NCBI GenBank assembly: GCA_964369955.1
Contig: CAYJFQ010000001.1
Coordinates: 62,001-126,000 of the forward strand
Length of the DNA: 64,000 bases
Origin: CAYJFQ01 sp964369955
GTDB taxonomy: Bacteria > Bacillota_I > Bacilli_A > Erysipelotrichales > Erysipelotrichaceae
Direction of reading: 5' to 3'
A program made the position numbers and the translations under genes. Each line of letters begins with the position of its first letter. Positions within the stretch are counted from its first letter, which is position 1. The notes beneath the pieces are model-generated. The model did not search any database and was not told the origin of the DNA. It saw only the letters and a program-made list of their open reading frames with translations. Of the stretch, positions 1-9,370 are shown piece after piece.

Positions 1-1268
1 CATGGAGTATATTAGAAAAATCAACAGGAGAGTTAAAAGTAACTTGCACAGGTGATAAATGGGCCACAGCTCAAAAGAAAGCTTTTGATAAATTAGCTAA
101 AGAAGTTAAAATAGATGGTTTCCGTAAGGGGCATGCGCCAAAAAAAATGATTGAAAAACAAATCAGTGAACAAGGAATTTTAATGGAAGCAGTAGAATTA
201 GTAGCTAGCGATTGTTTAATTGTTGGTTTAGAAGAGCAAGGTATTGAATTGGTAGCAAGACCTGAATTAGGTGTTGATAACATTAGTAAAGATAGTGTAG
301 ATTTCGTTTTTAAGTGTACTGTTAAACCTGAAGTTAAGTTAGGTCAATATAAAAACCTAGAAGTTAAAAAAGATAAAGTTAAAATTGATGCAAAAATGGT
401 TGATGCTGAAATCAAAAAGTACTGCGAACAAATGGCCGAATTAGTCGTTAAAGATGAAGGTGAAGTTGTTGATGGCAATACTGTTGTTATTGATTTTGCC
501 GGGTATTTAAATGATGAAGCTTTTGAAGGTGGTAGCGCTGAAAATTATCCACTTGAAATTGGTTCTGGAAGTTTTATACCGGGTTTTGAAGAGCAAATCA
601 TTGGTTGTAAATTGGGAGAAGAGAAAGAAGTTAATGTAACTTTCCCTGCTGAATATCAAGCTGAGAATCTTGCTGGTCAAGCAGTTGTTTTTAAAGTTAA
701 AGTTAATGAAATAAAAGAAAAACAGATTCCAACTTTAACTGATGAATTTGTAGTTGAGTTAAATAAAAATGATGCTAAAACTGTTGAAGAGTTAAAACTT
801 AGCGTTAAAAATGAATTAACTGAAAAGGCTGAAAAAGAAGCTAATGTTAAGTTTGAAAATGATCTTTTAGCAAAAGTTGTAGAAGGTAGTGAGGTTGATA
901 TTCCAGAACAAATGGTTAATGATGAAATTGAGTTCTTATATCAAAATTTCACAAGTAATATTGCACAACAAGGAATTAATGAAGAAATGTATTTCCAATT
1001 TACAGGTCAAACGAAAGAATCTGTAAGAGAACAATTAAGTGTAGATGCTTTTAATAAAGTTAAATTACGCTTAGTTTTAGAAACTATTGCAAAAACAGAG
1101 AATGTAGTAGTGGACGAAGTAGAAATTAATGATGAATATCAGAAAATTGCTGATCAATATAAAATGGAGTTAGACAAAGTTAAGGAAGCAATCGGTCCTG
1201 AGACTTTAAAAAATGATGTAGCTTTAAGAAAGGCAATGGATATAATCAATAATTCTGTTTCTAAATAG
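1..1268 (+). CDS. tig: Trigger factor, ribosome-associated chaperone (5' end cut by window edge)
   Basis: Trigger factor binds the ribosome near the exit tunnel and helps nascent chains fold; it also has peptidyl-prolyl isomerase activity. The open frame is already running at base 3 and encodes about 421 residues. Family members are usually 420-435 long, so only a few N-terminal residues lie outside the window. The ATG at 147 is internal, because the ribosome-docking signature FRKGHAP (classically FRKGxAP) is encoded just before it at about 120-140. A central FKBP-type domain (visible residues about 150-240, starting VVDGNTVVIDF) is followed by the helical C-terminal chaperone domain. lon starts 15 nt downstream, a protein-quality-control pairing. 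In Bacillus clpX sits between tig and lon; it is absent here. Identification is secure. Confidence 0.96.
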   Translation, partial: WSILEKSTGELKVTCTGDKWATAQKKAFDKLAKEVKIDGFRKGHAPKKMIEKQISEQGILMEAVELVASDCLIVGLEEQGIELVARPELGVDNISKDSVDFVFKCTVKPEVKLGQYKNLEVKKDKVKIDAKMVDAEIKKYCEQMAELVVKDEGEVVDGNTVVIDFAGYLNDEAFEGGSAENYPLEIGSGSFIPGFEEQIIGCKLGEEKEVNVTFPAEYQAENLAGQAVVFKVKVNEIKEKQIPTLTDEFVVELNKNDAKTVEELKLSVKNELTEKAEKEANVKFENDLLAKVVEGSEVDIPEQMVNDEIEFLYQNFTSNIAQQGINEEMYFQFTGQTKESVREQLSVDAFNKVKLRLVLETIAKTENVVVDEVEINDEYQKIADQYKMELDKVKEAIGPETLKNDVALRKAMDIINNSVSK

Positions 1269-1283
1269 AACGGAGTGATGTAA

Positions 1284-3605
1284 ATGAATTTTGAAAATAA
1301 TAGTATTCATTCTTTACCAGTCATAATGACAAGAGGTGTTGTTATCTTCCCTGATAATGAAATTCGTATCGAGGTAGGTAGGGCATTGTCAATGGCTGCT
1401 GTTGATGAATCTTTAAATAATTACAAAAGTTTTGTATTTTTAGTTTGTCAAAGAAATTTGATGCAAGAAGAACCTACTTTAACTGATATTTACGAAGTAG
1501 GTACTTTGTGTCAAATTAATAGTGTAAAACGTAAAGATGGTTATATGAAGGTAAGTTTTAGAGGTATTGAGAGAGCTAGATTATTAGGAGTTGAAAGTTC
1601 TACTACTTTTAATTTAGGTGATATTCAAATCTTGAAAGATGAATCTGGAGAAAATTTAGAAGAATTAGCTTTAGTGAGAACAGTTGCTAAAGATTTAGAG
1701 GAGTTAAGTGGTATTGCTACTTATTTTCCACCTGAAATAATTACTCAGTTAGCACAAGGGGTTAGTGCTCCTCGTCTCGCTGATCAATTTGCTCAACATT
1801 TTAGTTTACCTATTGAACGTAAACAAGCTATTCTAGAATCAATTAATGTTAATGAGCGTTTATTATTAGTTGCTAAAGAACTTGAGGCTGAGAAAACTTT
1901 AAGTAATCTAGAGAAAGAAATTAATGATAAGGTGAGAGATCGAATTGATGAAAATCAAAAGGATTACTATCTTAGAGAAAAAATGCGTGCCATCAAAGAA
2001 GAATTAGGTGATGTTGCAGAAAAAAATGATGAAATAGATGAACTAAGAACTAAAATTGAAACTGAAAATTATCCAGAGTATATTAAAGTTAAACTTTTAG
2101 AAGAAATTTCAAAATATGAAATGTTGCCAAGAGCTTCTGGTGAAAGTGGAGTGGTTAGAAGTTATATCGATTGGGTTGTTAAACTACCTTGGTGGAAAAA
2201 AACTGATGATATCAAGGATATTAAATTAGTTGGTAGGCGTCTAGATGAAGATCATTATGGTTTAGAAAAACCAAAAGAAAGAATTTTAGAATATCTTGCA
2301 GTTAAACAGTATGCAGAAAAAACTGATTCACCAATCATTTGTTTAGTTGGCCCTCCTGGAGTTGGCAAAACTTCATTAGGAAAATCTGTTGCTAGATCAT
2401 TAGATCGCGAGTTTGTTAAAATAAGTGTTGGTGGAGTTCGTGATGAAGCTGAAATCAGAGGTCATCGTCGTACTTATCTAGGATCAATGCCTGGAAAAAT
2501 AATTCAAGGAATGAAGAAAGCAGGAGTAACTAATCCAGTATTCTTAATTGATGAAATCGATAAAATGAGTTCAGATTTTAAAGGTGATCCTACAAGTGCA
2601 ATGCTAGAGGTGTTAGATCCTGAACAAAACAAGTTATTCCAAGATCATTATATCGAAGAAGAATATGACTTATCTAATGTCTTGTTTATTTGTACAGCAA
2701 ATTATTTGGAAGATATTCCTGCTGCACTTAGAGATAGATTAGAAATTATCAATCTCTCTTCATATACTGAACATGAAAAAGTTAGTATTGCTGTGGAACA
2801 TTTACTTCCAAAACAATTAAAAAATAATGGCTTAACAGAAAAACAGTTCAAAGTAAGTGATGATATGTTACTTTACATTATCAGAAGTTTTACTCGCGAA
2901 GCTGGAGTTAGACAATTAGAAAGAGTAATTGGAGCGCTTTGTCGTAAAACTGTTTTATTAATTCTTAAAAAAGAAAAGAAAAGCATCACTATAACAAAAA
3001 AAGTTATTAATGAAATGCTTGGAAAAGACATCTTTGATTATTCAAGGAAAGAAGTTAAGGATCAAGTTGGCGTAGCCACCGGATTAGCTTATACACAATT
3101 TGGTGGAGATATCTTACCAATTGAAGTAACTCACTATCCTGGCAAAGGAAACTTAGTGGTAACAGGTCAATTGGGTGATGTTATGAAGGAATCTTCAACA
3201 GTTGCTTTTGGTTATGTTAAAGCAAATGCAGATAAGTTTGGAATCGATAGTAAATTTTTTGAAACTAAAGATATTCAAATTCACGTACCTGAAGGAGCGG
3301 TTCCTAAAGACGGGCCTAGTGCTGGCATAACAATAACAACTGCATTAGTTAGTGCTATAACAAAAAAACCGATCTATTCAAGTGTTGCAATGACCGGAGA
3401 AGTTACTTTAAGAGGTAATGTTTTACCTATTGGCGGCTTGAAAGAAAAATCATTAGCAGCACATCGTTCTGGAATTGATGTTGTCTTAATTCCTAAAGGA
3501 AATATTAAAGATTTAGAGGATATTGCGGATACAGTTAAAGATAAAATTAATTTTATTCCTGTCTCTAATATGGAGCAAGTTTTAAAAGAGGCTATCAGAG
3601 TATGA
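1284..3605 (+). CDS. lon: ATP-dependent protease Lon (LonA type)
   Basis: Lon is a cytoplasmic hexameric AAA+ serine protease that degrades misfolded and regulatory proteins. At 773 residues it is the usual LonA length. An N-terminal substrate-binding domain (about residues 9-200) is followed by a coiled linker, the AAA+ module with Walker A GPPGVGKT at residues 356-363, and the C-terminal protease domain. The catalytic Ser lies in PKDGPSAG at residue 679 and the partner Lys in GGLKEK at residue 722; both numbers coincide with those of E. coli Lon. The start is ATG 10 nt after a GGAG. The TGA stop overlaps the engB ATG (ATGA), indicating translational coupling. Nothing in the sequence suggests loss of function. 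Confidence 0.98.
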   Translation: MNFENNSIHSLPVIMTRGVVIFPDNEIRIEVGRALSMAAVDESLNNYKSFVFLVCQRNLMQEEPTLTDIYEVGTLCQINSVKRKDGYMKVSFRGIERARLLGVESSTTFNLGDIQILKDESGENLEELALVRTVAKDLEELSGIATYFPPEIITQLAQGVSAPRLADQFAQHFSLPIERKQAILESINVNERLLLVAKELEAEKTLSNLEKEINDKVRDRIDENQKDYYLREKMRAIKEELGDVAEKNDEIDELRTKIETENYPEYIKVKLLEEISKYEMLPRASGESGVVRSYIDWVVKLPWWKKTDDIKDIKLVGRRLDEDHYGLEKPKERILEYLAVKQYAEKTDSPIICLVGPPGVGKTSLGKSVARSLDREFVKISVGGVRDEAEIRGHRRTYLGSMPGKIIQGMKKAGVTNPVFLIDEIDKMSSDFKGDPTSAMLEVLDPEQNKLFQDHYIEEEYDLSNVLFICTANYLEDIPAALRDRLEIINLSSYTEHEKVSIAVEHLLPKQLKNNGLTEKQFKVSDDMLLYIIRSFTREAGVRQLERVIGALCRKTVLLILKKEKKSITITKKVINEMLGKDIFDYSRKEVKDQVGVATGLAYTQFGGDILPIEVTHYPGKGNLVVTGQLGDVMKESSTVAFGYVKANADKFGIDSKFFETKDIQIHVPEGAVPKDGPSAGITITTALVSAITKKPIYSSVAMTGEVTLRGNVLPIGGLKEKSLAAHRSGIDVVLIPKGNIKDLEDIADTVKDKINFIPVSNMEQVLKEAIRV

Positions 3606-4180
3606 TAGTCTTTTCTTCTGTTACCTATTTGACTAGTGCTGCATCAAAAAAAGGATGGCCAATAAGTGAGTTACCTGAAGTGCTTTTAGTTGGTAAAAGT
3701 AATGTTGGTAAAAGTAGTGTTATAAATTCTATCTTCAGAAATCGAAAACTAGCCTATGTGGGTAAAACTCCAGGTAAAACTAGATTGTTAAACTTCTTTG
3801 AAGTAAAAGATAAGTTTATGTTAGTTGATGCTCCAGGCTATGGTTTTGCCAATAGAAGTCATAAAGAATTGATGGAATATGGAAAAATGATGGAAGATTA
3901 TCTTGGAAGTCGTGATCATTTAAAATTAATAATTTGGATTTTAGATATACGTAGAACTCCTAATCAAGATGATTTGGATATGTTAGACTGGTTCAATGAC
4001 TCAAACATTCCATTTATCTGTGTTTTAAATAAATCTGATAAATTATCTAATAACCAAAAGAATAACCAAATTAAAATTATCTCAGAAAAACTAGATATTG
4101 ATAAGGGCTTGTTAATACCATATTCTGCTAAAACGCTTACATATTCTGAATTACTAATAGAAAAGCTTTCGAATTTGTAA
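3602..4180 (+). CDS. engB: Ribosome biogenesis GTPase EngB (YsxC/YihA)
   Basis: EngB is a small TRAFAC-class GTPase needed for 50S subunit assembly. The 192-residue protein is the normal length. It shows the P-loop GKSNVGKS (residues 31-38), the G2 region KTPGKT, the G3 motif DAPGYGFA near residue 78 and the G4 motif NKSD near residue 140, followed by SAKT as the G5 element. It overlaps the end of lon by 4 nt, and lon-engB is the conserved Bacilli order (lonA-ysxC). The ppdK promoter appears to lie within its last codons. Confidence 0.96.
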   Translation: MIVFSSVTYLTSAASKKGWPISELPEVLLVGKSNVGKSSVINSIFRNRKLAYVGKTPGKTRLLNFFEVKDKFMLVDAPGYGFANRSHKELMEYGKMMEDYLGSRDHLKLIIWILDIRRTPNQDDLDMLDWFNDSNIPFICVLNKSDKLSNNQKNNQIKIISEKLDIDKGLLIPYSAKTLTYSELLIEKLSNL

Positions 4181-4186
4181 TATAAT
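4158..4186 (+). promoter_or_regulatory. Predicted ppdK promoter
   Basis: TAGAAA (4158-4163), a 17-nt spacer and a consensus TATAAT (4181-4186) lie at the end of engB, about 35 nt before the ppdK start codon. This could give ppdK its own transcript in addition to read-through from lon-engB. Motif match only. Confidence 0.5.
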
Positions 4187-4220
4187 ACATTTAATTGGAC
4201 AGATTTAATTGGAGGAAATT

Positions 4221-6845
4221 ATGTCAGAAAAATACGTTTATATGTTTGCCGAAGGAAACGGTAAAATGCGCGAACTTTTAGGTGGAAAGGGCGCGAACTT
4301 GTCAGAGATGACAAACTTAGGTATTCCTGTTCCTAATGGTTTTGTTGTTACTACTGAAGCTTGTAATCGTTACTACAAGGATGGTGGTAAAATTGACGAA
4401 ACAATCACCAAAGAAATTTTTGAGTATTTGAACAAACTTGAAGTTGAAACTGGGAAGAAGTTTGGGGATGTTAATAATCCATTATTAGTATCTGTGAGAT
4501 CTGGATCTAGAGCTTCTATGCCAGGAATGATGGATACAATTTTAAATTTAGGGTTGAATGATGAGGTTGTTAAGTCTTTTGCAGAAAAAGTAGGTAATTC
4601 TCGTTTTGTATATGATTCTTATCGTCGTTTTATTCAAATGTATTCAGATGTTGTAATGGGGTTATCAAAACATCGTTTTGAAGAAATTATTGATGAAATG
4701 AAAAAAGAAAAGAATGTTAAGATAGATTCAGAATTAACTGCAGATGATTTAGCTGAAATGATTATTAGATTTAAGGCATTCTACAAGGAGAATTTTAATG
4801 AAGATTTTCCAAATGATCCTTATAAACAGTTAATAGGGTCAGTAGAAGCGGTTTTTAAATCATGGAATAACCCTCGCGCAATATTCTATCGTCGTATGAA
4901 CGATATTCCAGGCGATTGGGGAACGGCTGTAAATATTCAATCAATGGTATTTGGTAATATGGGTGATGATTGCGGAACTGGTGTTGCTTTCACTCGTAAT
5001 CCATCTACTGGAGAAAACAAATTATATGGTGAATTTTTAATTAATGCACAAGGTGAAGACGTTGTTGCTGGGATAAGAACTCCACAAAATATAGAAGAAT
5101 TAAAAGATGTAATGCCTGAAGCTTATGATCGTTTTGTTGAAATTTGTCATATTCTTGAGAATCACTATCGTGATATGCAAGATATGGAATTTACCATTGA
5201 GAATGGCAAACTATACATGTTACAAACACGCAATGGAAAAAGAACTGCAGCTGCTGCTTTGAGAATCGCTTGTGATTTAGTTGATGAAGGTTTAATAAAT
5301 GAAGAAGATGCAGTAATGCAAGTAGACCCAAAAAGCTTAGATGCTTTATTACATCCACAATTTGACCCGAAATCATTAAAAAATGCAACAGTAATTGGAA
5401 ATGCCTTACCAGCTTCTCCGGGAGCTGCTTGTGGCAAAGTTGTATTCACTGCCGAAGAAGCCACAGCTCGTTATAATGCGGGAGAGAAAGTTATTCTTGT
5501 ACGTTTAGAAACTAGTCCCGAAGATATCGAAGGAATGCATGTTTCTCAAGGGATTTTAACTGCGCGTGGGGGTATGACTTCTCATGCGGCTGTTGTTGCT
5601 AGAGGTATGGGAACGTGTTGCGTATCTGGTTGTGGTGATATTAAATTTGGTGAAGGTTATTTTGAACTTGGTGGTAAAAAATATACATCAGATGATTATA
5701 TTTCATTAGATGGAACCACTGGAAATATTTATGGCGAAAGAATTGATACAATCCCCGCTAGTATTTCAGGTGATTTTGATAGACTAATGAAATGGGCTGA
5801 TAATGCTCGTACTTTAAAAGTTAGAACTAATGCAGACACTCCAAAAGATGCACTTCAAGCTCGTGAATTTGGTGCTGAGGGTATTGGTCTTGTACGGACT
5901 GAACATATGTTTTTTGAATCAGATCGTATTAAAGCGATGAGAGAAATGATTATTTCTAAAACTCCAGGGCAAAGAGAAAGAGCTCTTGCTAAATTATTAC
6001 CAATTCAAAGAGCTGACTTTGAAGGAATTTATGAGGCGATGCAAGGATTCCCGGTAACTATTCGTTACTTAGATCCACCTTTACATGAATTCTTGCCTAC
6101 TACAAGTTATGATATTGCAACATTAGCTCAAGATATGCATGTAACTGTTGAAGAATTAAGATCAGTAATTGCGTCATTACATGAGTTCAACCCAATGATG
6201 GGACACCGTGGATGTCGTTTAGCGGTTACTTATCCAGAAATTGCTAGAATGCAAACACAAGCTGTAATTGAAGCTGCCATCAATGTAAATCGTAAACATC
6301 CTGAATATAATATCGTTCCTGAAATTATGATTCCACTTGTTGGCGAAATTGCTGAGCTAAAGTATGTGAAAGATGTAGTTGTAAAAACTGCTGATGAGAT
6401 TATTGCAAAAGAGGGTGTTGATCTTAAATATATGGTTGGTACAATGATAGAAATTCCTCGTGCCGCTATTACTGCAGATGAAATTGCTAAAGAAGCAGAG
6501 TTCTTCTCATTTGGAACTAATGATTTAACTCAAATGACATTTGGTTTCTCAAGAGATGATGCTGGTAACTTTCTAAAAGATTACTACGATAAGAAAATCT
6601 ATGAGTTTGATCCGTTTGCAAAACTTGATCAAACTGGTGTAGGTAAATTAGTTCAAATAGCCTGTGATTTAGGTAGAAAAACACGTAGTGATCTTAAATT
6701 GGGTATTTGTGGTGAACATGGCGGGGACCCTTCTAGTATTGAGTTCTTTCATAATGCTGGATTAAGTTATGTTTCTTGCTCACCTTATCGCGTACCTATT
6801 GCTAGATTAGCTGCTGCTCAAGCTGCGATTAAAAGAAAAAAATAG
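4221..6845 (+). CDS. ppdK: Pyruvate, phosphate dikinase
   Basis: PPDK interconverts ATP, phosphate and pyruvate with AMP, pyrophosphate and phosphoenolpyruvate. In anaerobes it commonly works glycolytically to gain extra ATP. The ATG at 4221 was chosen because GGAGG lies at 4211-4215; an in-frame TTG at 4209 has no binding site. From 4221 the protein is 874 residues, the standard length. An N-terminal ATP-grasp domain is followed by the swivelling phosphohistidine domain, with His455 in TARGGMTSHAAVVARG, the same number as the catalytic His of Clostridium symbiosum PPDK. A C-terminal PEP/pyruvate TIM barrel carries Cys830 in GICGEHGGDP. It ends with a strong terminator and is probably monocistronic. 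Confidence 0.98.
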   Translation: MSEKYVYMFAEGNGKMRELLGGKGANLSEMTNLGIPVPNGFVVTTEACNRYYKDGGKIDETITKEIFEYLNKLEVETGKKFGDVNNPLLVSVRSGSRASMPGMMDTILNLGLNDEVVKSFAEKVGNSRFVYDSYRRFIQMYSDVVMGLSKHRFEEIIDEMKKEKNVKIDSELTADDLAEMIIRFKAFYKENFNEDFPNDPYKQLIGSVEAVFKSWNNPRAIFYRRMNDIPGDWGTAVNIQSMVFGNMGDDCGTGVAFTRNPSTGENKLYGEFLINAQGEDVVAGIRTPQNIEELKDVMPEAYDRFVEICHILENHYRDMQDMEFTIENGKLYMLQTRNGKRTAAAALRIACDLVDEGLINEEDAVMQVDPKSLDALLHPQFDPKSLKNATVIGNALPASPGAACGKVVFTAEEATARYNAGEKVILVRLETSPEDIEGMHVSQGILTARGGMTSHAAVVARGMGTCCVSGCGDIKFGEGYFELGGKKYTSDDYISLDGTTGNIYGERIDTIPASISGDFDRLMKWADNARTLKVRTNADTPKDALQAREFGAEGIGLVRTEHMFFESDRIKAMREMIISKTPGQRERALAKLLPIQRADFEGIYEAMQGFPVTIRYLDPPLHEFLPTTSYDIATLAQDMHVTVEELRSVIASLHEFNPMMGHRGCRLAVTYPEIARMQTQAVIEAAINVNRKHPEYNIVPEIMIPLVGEIAELKYVKDVVVKTADEIIAKEGVDLKYMVGTMIEIPRAAITADEIAKEAEFFSFGTNDLTQMTFGFSRDDAGNFLKDYYDKKIYEFDPFAKLDQTGVGKLVQIACDLGRKTRSDLKLGICGEHGGDPSSIEFFHNAGLSYVSCSPYRVPIARLAAAQAAIKRKK

Positions 6846-6858
6846 AATTATATTTTCT

Positions 6859-6900
6859 AAGACTGATAAGAATGTTAGCATTTCTTGTTAGTCTTTTTTT
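6859..6900 (+). terminator. Rho-independent terminator after ppdK
   Basis: A 14-bp stem with two G-U pairs (AAGACTGATAAGAA against TTCTTGTTAGTCTT) and an 8-9 nt loop is followed by a run of T. It sits 13 nt after the ppdK stop. Confidence 0.88.
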
Positions 6901-6974
6901 GAATTATCATTAAGACATAAGTTATAACTCATAGGTGCTTTGATTTTCTTGTATTAATTATTTGACAATTAAGT

Positions 6975-6987
6975 TATAATATTACCA
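6975..6987 (+). promoter_or_regulatory. -10 box predicting a leaderless mRNA for the DUF2779 gene
   Basis: A consensus TATAAT (6975-6980) is followed by six bases and then the ATG at 6987. No Shine-Dalgarno sequence fits between them. Transcription would be expected to start at or next to the A of the ATG. No good -35 is found at 16-18 nt, and the nearby TTGACA (6962-6967) is too close to serve as one. Confidence 0.55.
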
Positions 6988-8372
6988 TGTTTCATATAAG
7001 TGATATAAAAAAATATTTAAGATGTAAAAGATTGTTTTACTTAGAAAATTTTAGTGATGTTAGTGTTAGGCATTTGAATATGCTTAGATGTAATGACGAT
7101 AAAATTCAATTAATAAAGGGAAAACTTGATATAGACGAAATGTTTGTTGGTAAAGTAAGAGATGAGCCTAGCAAACTTTTTGATGCGTTAAAGACTTATA
7201 AATGGCTGTATAACGCAAGATATGAAAGCGGCAACTTACGATTGAAATTGCCATTATTAAATGTTAAAGATGAACTGAATGTTGATGTTTATTTTTTAGT
7301 TTTATTACCTAATCCAACAGCTACTGATGTATTGACTTATACACAAACGATAAAAGCAATAAAGAATTTAGGTTTTTATGTCGAAAACATATACTTGATA
7401 CACTTAAATCCTAATTACGTGAGGGGTAAGATTGTTGATTATAAGCAATTGCTAGAGATTAGTGAATTTTTTTATAACAGTAATCATAATCCCAAGGAAC
7501 ATGTTAGTAGCTGGGTTATGGAAAAAATGACTGATTATTCAGATATTACTAATGACATGGAAAAATGTTTACAAGGTGATCCACCTAATAGAAATTCTGC
7601 AAATCGTTGCTTAAGGAAACCGGCTTGTTCACATTACTCTGAATGTTATGGTGATTTTAAACCCGCTAAAGATGATCGCGGTGATGGAAAGATGCAGTTT
7701 GTTAAACAAATGGCACTTGCTAATAGCGGATTACACGTAGATGTTTTAGCGTTAAAACATTGGCTTAATACTTCTTTTGTTTATCCTTTAAGCTTTGTAG
7801 ATTTTGAGTGGGATACTTTTAATGTTCCGCCATATAAAGGGATGAAAACACTAGATACAATACCTTTTCAATTTTCTCTTGATGTTCTTAGAAAAATAGG
7901 TGGTGTTAAGCATTATGATTTTTTAGGAACAGATGATTGTCGTTTGAAGTTCTTAAAGGAATTAATTAGAAAATTACCAAGAAAGGGTAGTATTATTGCT
8001 TTTAATGTTGATGGCGGTGAAAAGTTAAGACTTTTAGAACTAAAAAGGCAGTATCCATCCTATGGTAAAAAAATAGATAAGATTATTGAACGGATGGTTG
8101 ATATTAGCTTACCTTTTACTACTGGTACTATTTATGATTCACGTTTAAATGGAAACTTTTCTCTTAAAAGTATTATTAGTTCAATTGGTGATTTAAGTTA
8201 CTCAGATTTAGAGGTTTTTGATGGAAGAGAGGCCATATTTAAGTGGAGAATCTACGAAAGAACTGCTGATAAAAAAGTTAAAGCTTCATTATTAGAATAT
8301 TGTCGTCAAGATAGTTACGCGCTAATTGAAATTTATAGATTTTTGTTAAAAAGTTTGAAAGATGTTGTATAA
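6987..8372 (+). CDS. DUF2779 protein: Cas4-like Fe-S nuclease region fused to a DEDDy exonuclease-like domain
   Basis: Function unproven. The N-terminal half begins with IKKYLRCKRLFYL, like the start of Cas4/AddB-type nucleases, with Cys13. Cys208, Cys214 and Cys220 follow about 200 residues later. One early Cys plus three late Cys is the [4Fe-4S] ligand pattern of that PD-(D/E)XK branch, although I cannot point to a clear PD-(D/E)XK core between them. The C-terminal half (about residues 265-461) matches DUF2779: VDFEWDTF resembles exonuclease motif I, IAFNVDGGE motif II, and YCRQD fits the YX3D form of motif III. I infer a DNA- or RNA-processing enzyme. The gene stands alone between a terminator and hpf and probably has a leaderless mRNA. 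It is 461 residues long. Confidence 0.75.
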   Translation: MFHISDIKKYLRCKRLFYLENFSDVSVRHLNMLRCNDDKIQLIKGKLDIDEMFVGKVRDEPSKLFDALKTYKWLYNARYESGNLRLKLPLLNVKDELNVDVYFLVLLPNPTATDVLTYTQTIKAIKNLGFYVENIYLIHLNPNYVRGKIVDYKQLLEISEFFYNSNHNPKEHVSSWVMEKMTDYSDITNDMEKCLQGDPPNRNSANRCLRKPACSHYSECYGDFKPAKDDRGDGKMQFVKQMALANSGLHVDVLALKHWLNTSFVYPLSFVDFEWDTFNVPPYKGMKTLDTIPFQFSLDVLRKIGGVKHYDFLGTDDCRLKFLKELIRKLPRKGSIIAFNVDGGEKLRLLELKRQYPSYGKKIDKIIERMVDISLPFTTGTIYDSRLNGNFSLKSIISSIGDLSYSDLEVFDGREAIFKWRIYERTADKKVKASLLEYCRQDSYALIEIYRFLLKSLKDVV

Positions 8373-8395
8373 TAAATAAAAAGGAGCGTGTTAAT

Positions 8396-8923
8396 ATGAA
8401 ATATACTTTTACTGGTAAAGATTTTAATGTATCAAATTTGTTGCGTGAAAAAATAATGGGTGAGATGAACTTCCTTAATAAGTACTTTATTATTGATGAT
8501 TCTACTGAATGTCATGTCACAATTAGCCTCGAAAAAGATATTCATAAAGTAGAGATAATGGTTTTTTCTAAAGCAGGTTTATTGAGAAACGAAGTTTCTG
8601 ATAAAGATCTAAATAAAGCTTTAGAAATTATTCTTGAAAAGCTTGATAGCCAAATTTCTAAAAATAAGCAAAGACTTAATCGCAAGAAGAGAACTGCTCT
8701 AGTTGAAGCGTTTTTTGAAGATGGTGAGCCTGTAAATAGTGATGAGATTTTAGTTAGAACCAAGTCTATTTCTCCTGAACCTATGGATTTAGAAGAAGCA
8801 ATTTTACAGATGGAAATGCTAGGACATTCATTCTTTATTTATTTAGATCAAGAGAATGAAAAGTATGCAGTCGTTTATCGTCGAGTTAAAGGTGGTTATG
8901 GACTTATTGAAATTGATGATTAG
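8396..8923 (+). CDS. hpf: Ribosome hibernation promoting factor, long form
   Basis: Long HPF dimerises and joins two 70S ribosomes into inactive 100S particles in stationary phase. The 175-residue protein has the N-terminal ribosome-binding domain (about 1-100) and the C-terminal dimerisation domain (about 115-175, with SPEPMDLEEAILQMEMLGH), typical of Firmicutes long HPF. AAGGAG lies 7 nt before the ATG. TATAAT just after the preceding stop (about 8367-8372) suggests it also has its own promoter. sepF follows 27 nt later. Confidence 0.95.
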   Translation: MKYTFTGKDFNVSNLLREKIMGEMNFLNKYFIIDDSTECHVTISLEKDIHKVEIMVFSKAGLLRNEVSDKDLNKALEIILEKLDSQISKNKQRLNRKKRTALVEAFFEDGEPVNSDEILVRTKSISPEPMDLEEAILQMEMLGHSFFIYLDQENEKYAVVYRRVKGGYGLIEIDD

Positions 8924-8950
8924 TATGTTATAATTTTTAGGAGGTAGAAT

Positions 8951-9328
8951 ATGAGTTTAAAAAAAATAATAGATTTTATTGCACCTGAAGAGGAAGATGA
9001 GGGTGAATTAACCCCGATAGTTGGAAAGAATGGGTATGAAAAACCTAAAGGTAAAGGCGTTAATGTAGATGCTGATGCTAGAATGGTCTTATTTGAGCCT
9101 AGAAGTTTTGAAGATTCTCAAAGTATTGCTGTTGAGCTTGTAAACGGAAAGGCTTGCATTGTAAATTTCCATCGTTTACAAATTGAATATGCACAGAGAT
9201 CAATAGATTTCCTATCTGGTGTTATATATGCATTTAATGGGACGATCAAAAAAATTGATTCGAATGTTTATCTTTGTTCGCCAAAGAGTGATGTAAGCGG
9301 CGATATTGATTTGGATAATAAAGACTAA
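8951..9328 (+). CDS. sepF: Cell division protein SepF
   Basis: SepF polymerises at the septum, binds the FtsZ C-terminus and anchors the Z ring to the membrane. The protein is 125 residues, with an N-terminal amphipathic segment (MSLKKIIDFIAPEE) that would bind membrane, a short acidic linker and the SepF core (about 40-118). The core includes VLFEPRSFEDSQSIA and the hydrophobic stretch RSIDFLSGVIYAFNG. AGGAGG precedes the ATG by a few bases, and TATAAT lies just upstream. In Bacilli sepF commonly lies a few genes before ileS, as here. Confidence 0.93.
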   Translation: MSLKKIIDFIAPEEEDEGELTPIVGKNGYEKPKGKGVNVDADARMVLFEPRSFEDSQSIAVELVNGKACIVNFHRLQIEYAQRSIDFLSGVIYAFNGTIKKIDSNVYLCSPKSDVSGDIDLDNKD

Positions 9329-9339
9329 TATTAAATACA

Positions 9340-9368
9340 TTGAAAAAGACAAGTTTTATTTATTTGAT
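9340..9368 (+). promoter_or_regulatory. Possible promoter for the ileS T-box transcript
   Basis: TTGAAA (9340-9345), a 17-nt spacer and TTTGAT (9363-9368) precede the leader by a few bases. The -10 is weak. Confidence 0.4.
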
Positions 9369-9370
9369 TT

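Noticed and set aside
147..149. ATG at 147 as the trigger factor start.
   Set aside because: The frame is open to the window edge and encodes the conserved ribosome-docking motif FRKGHAP before this codon.
71..283. Antisense open frame opposite trigger factor, and similar frames opposite ppdK, ileS, pheT, feoB, recN, infB and polC.
   Set aside because: They lie wholly within well-identified genes, have low-complexity Ser/Leu-rich translations and lack ribosome sites; they mirror the codon use of the real gene.
6962..6980. TTGACA followed by TATAAT as a full promoter for the DUF2779 gene.
   Set aside because: Only seven bases separate the two boxes, too few for a -35/-10 pair; only the -10 was kept.
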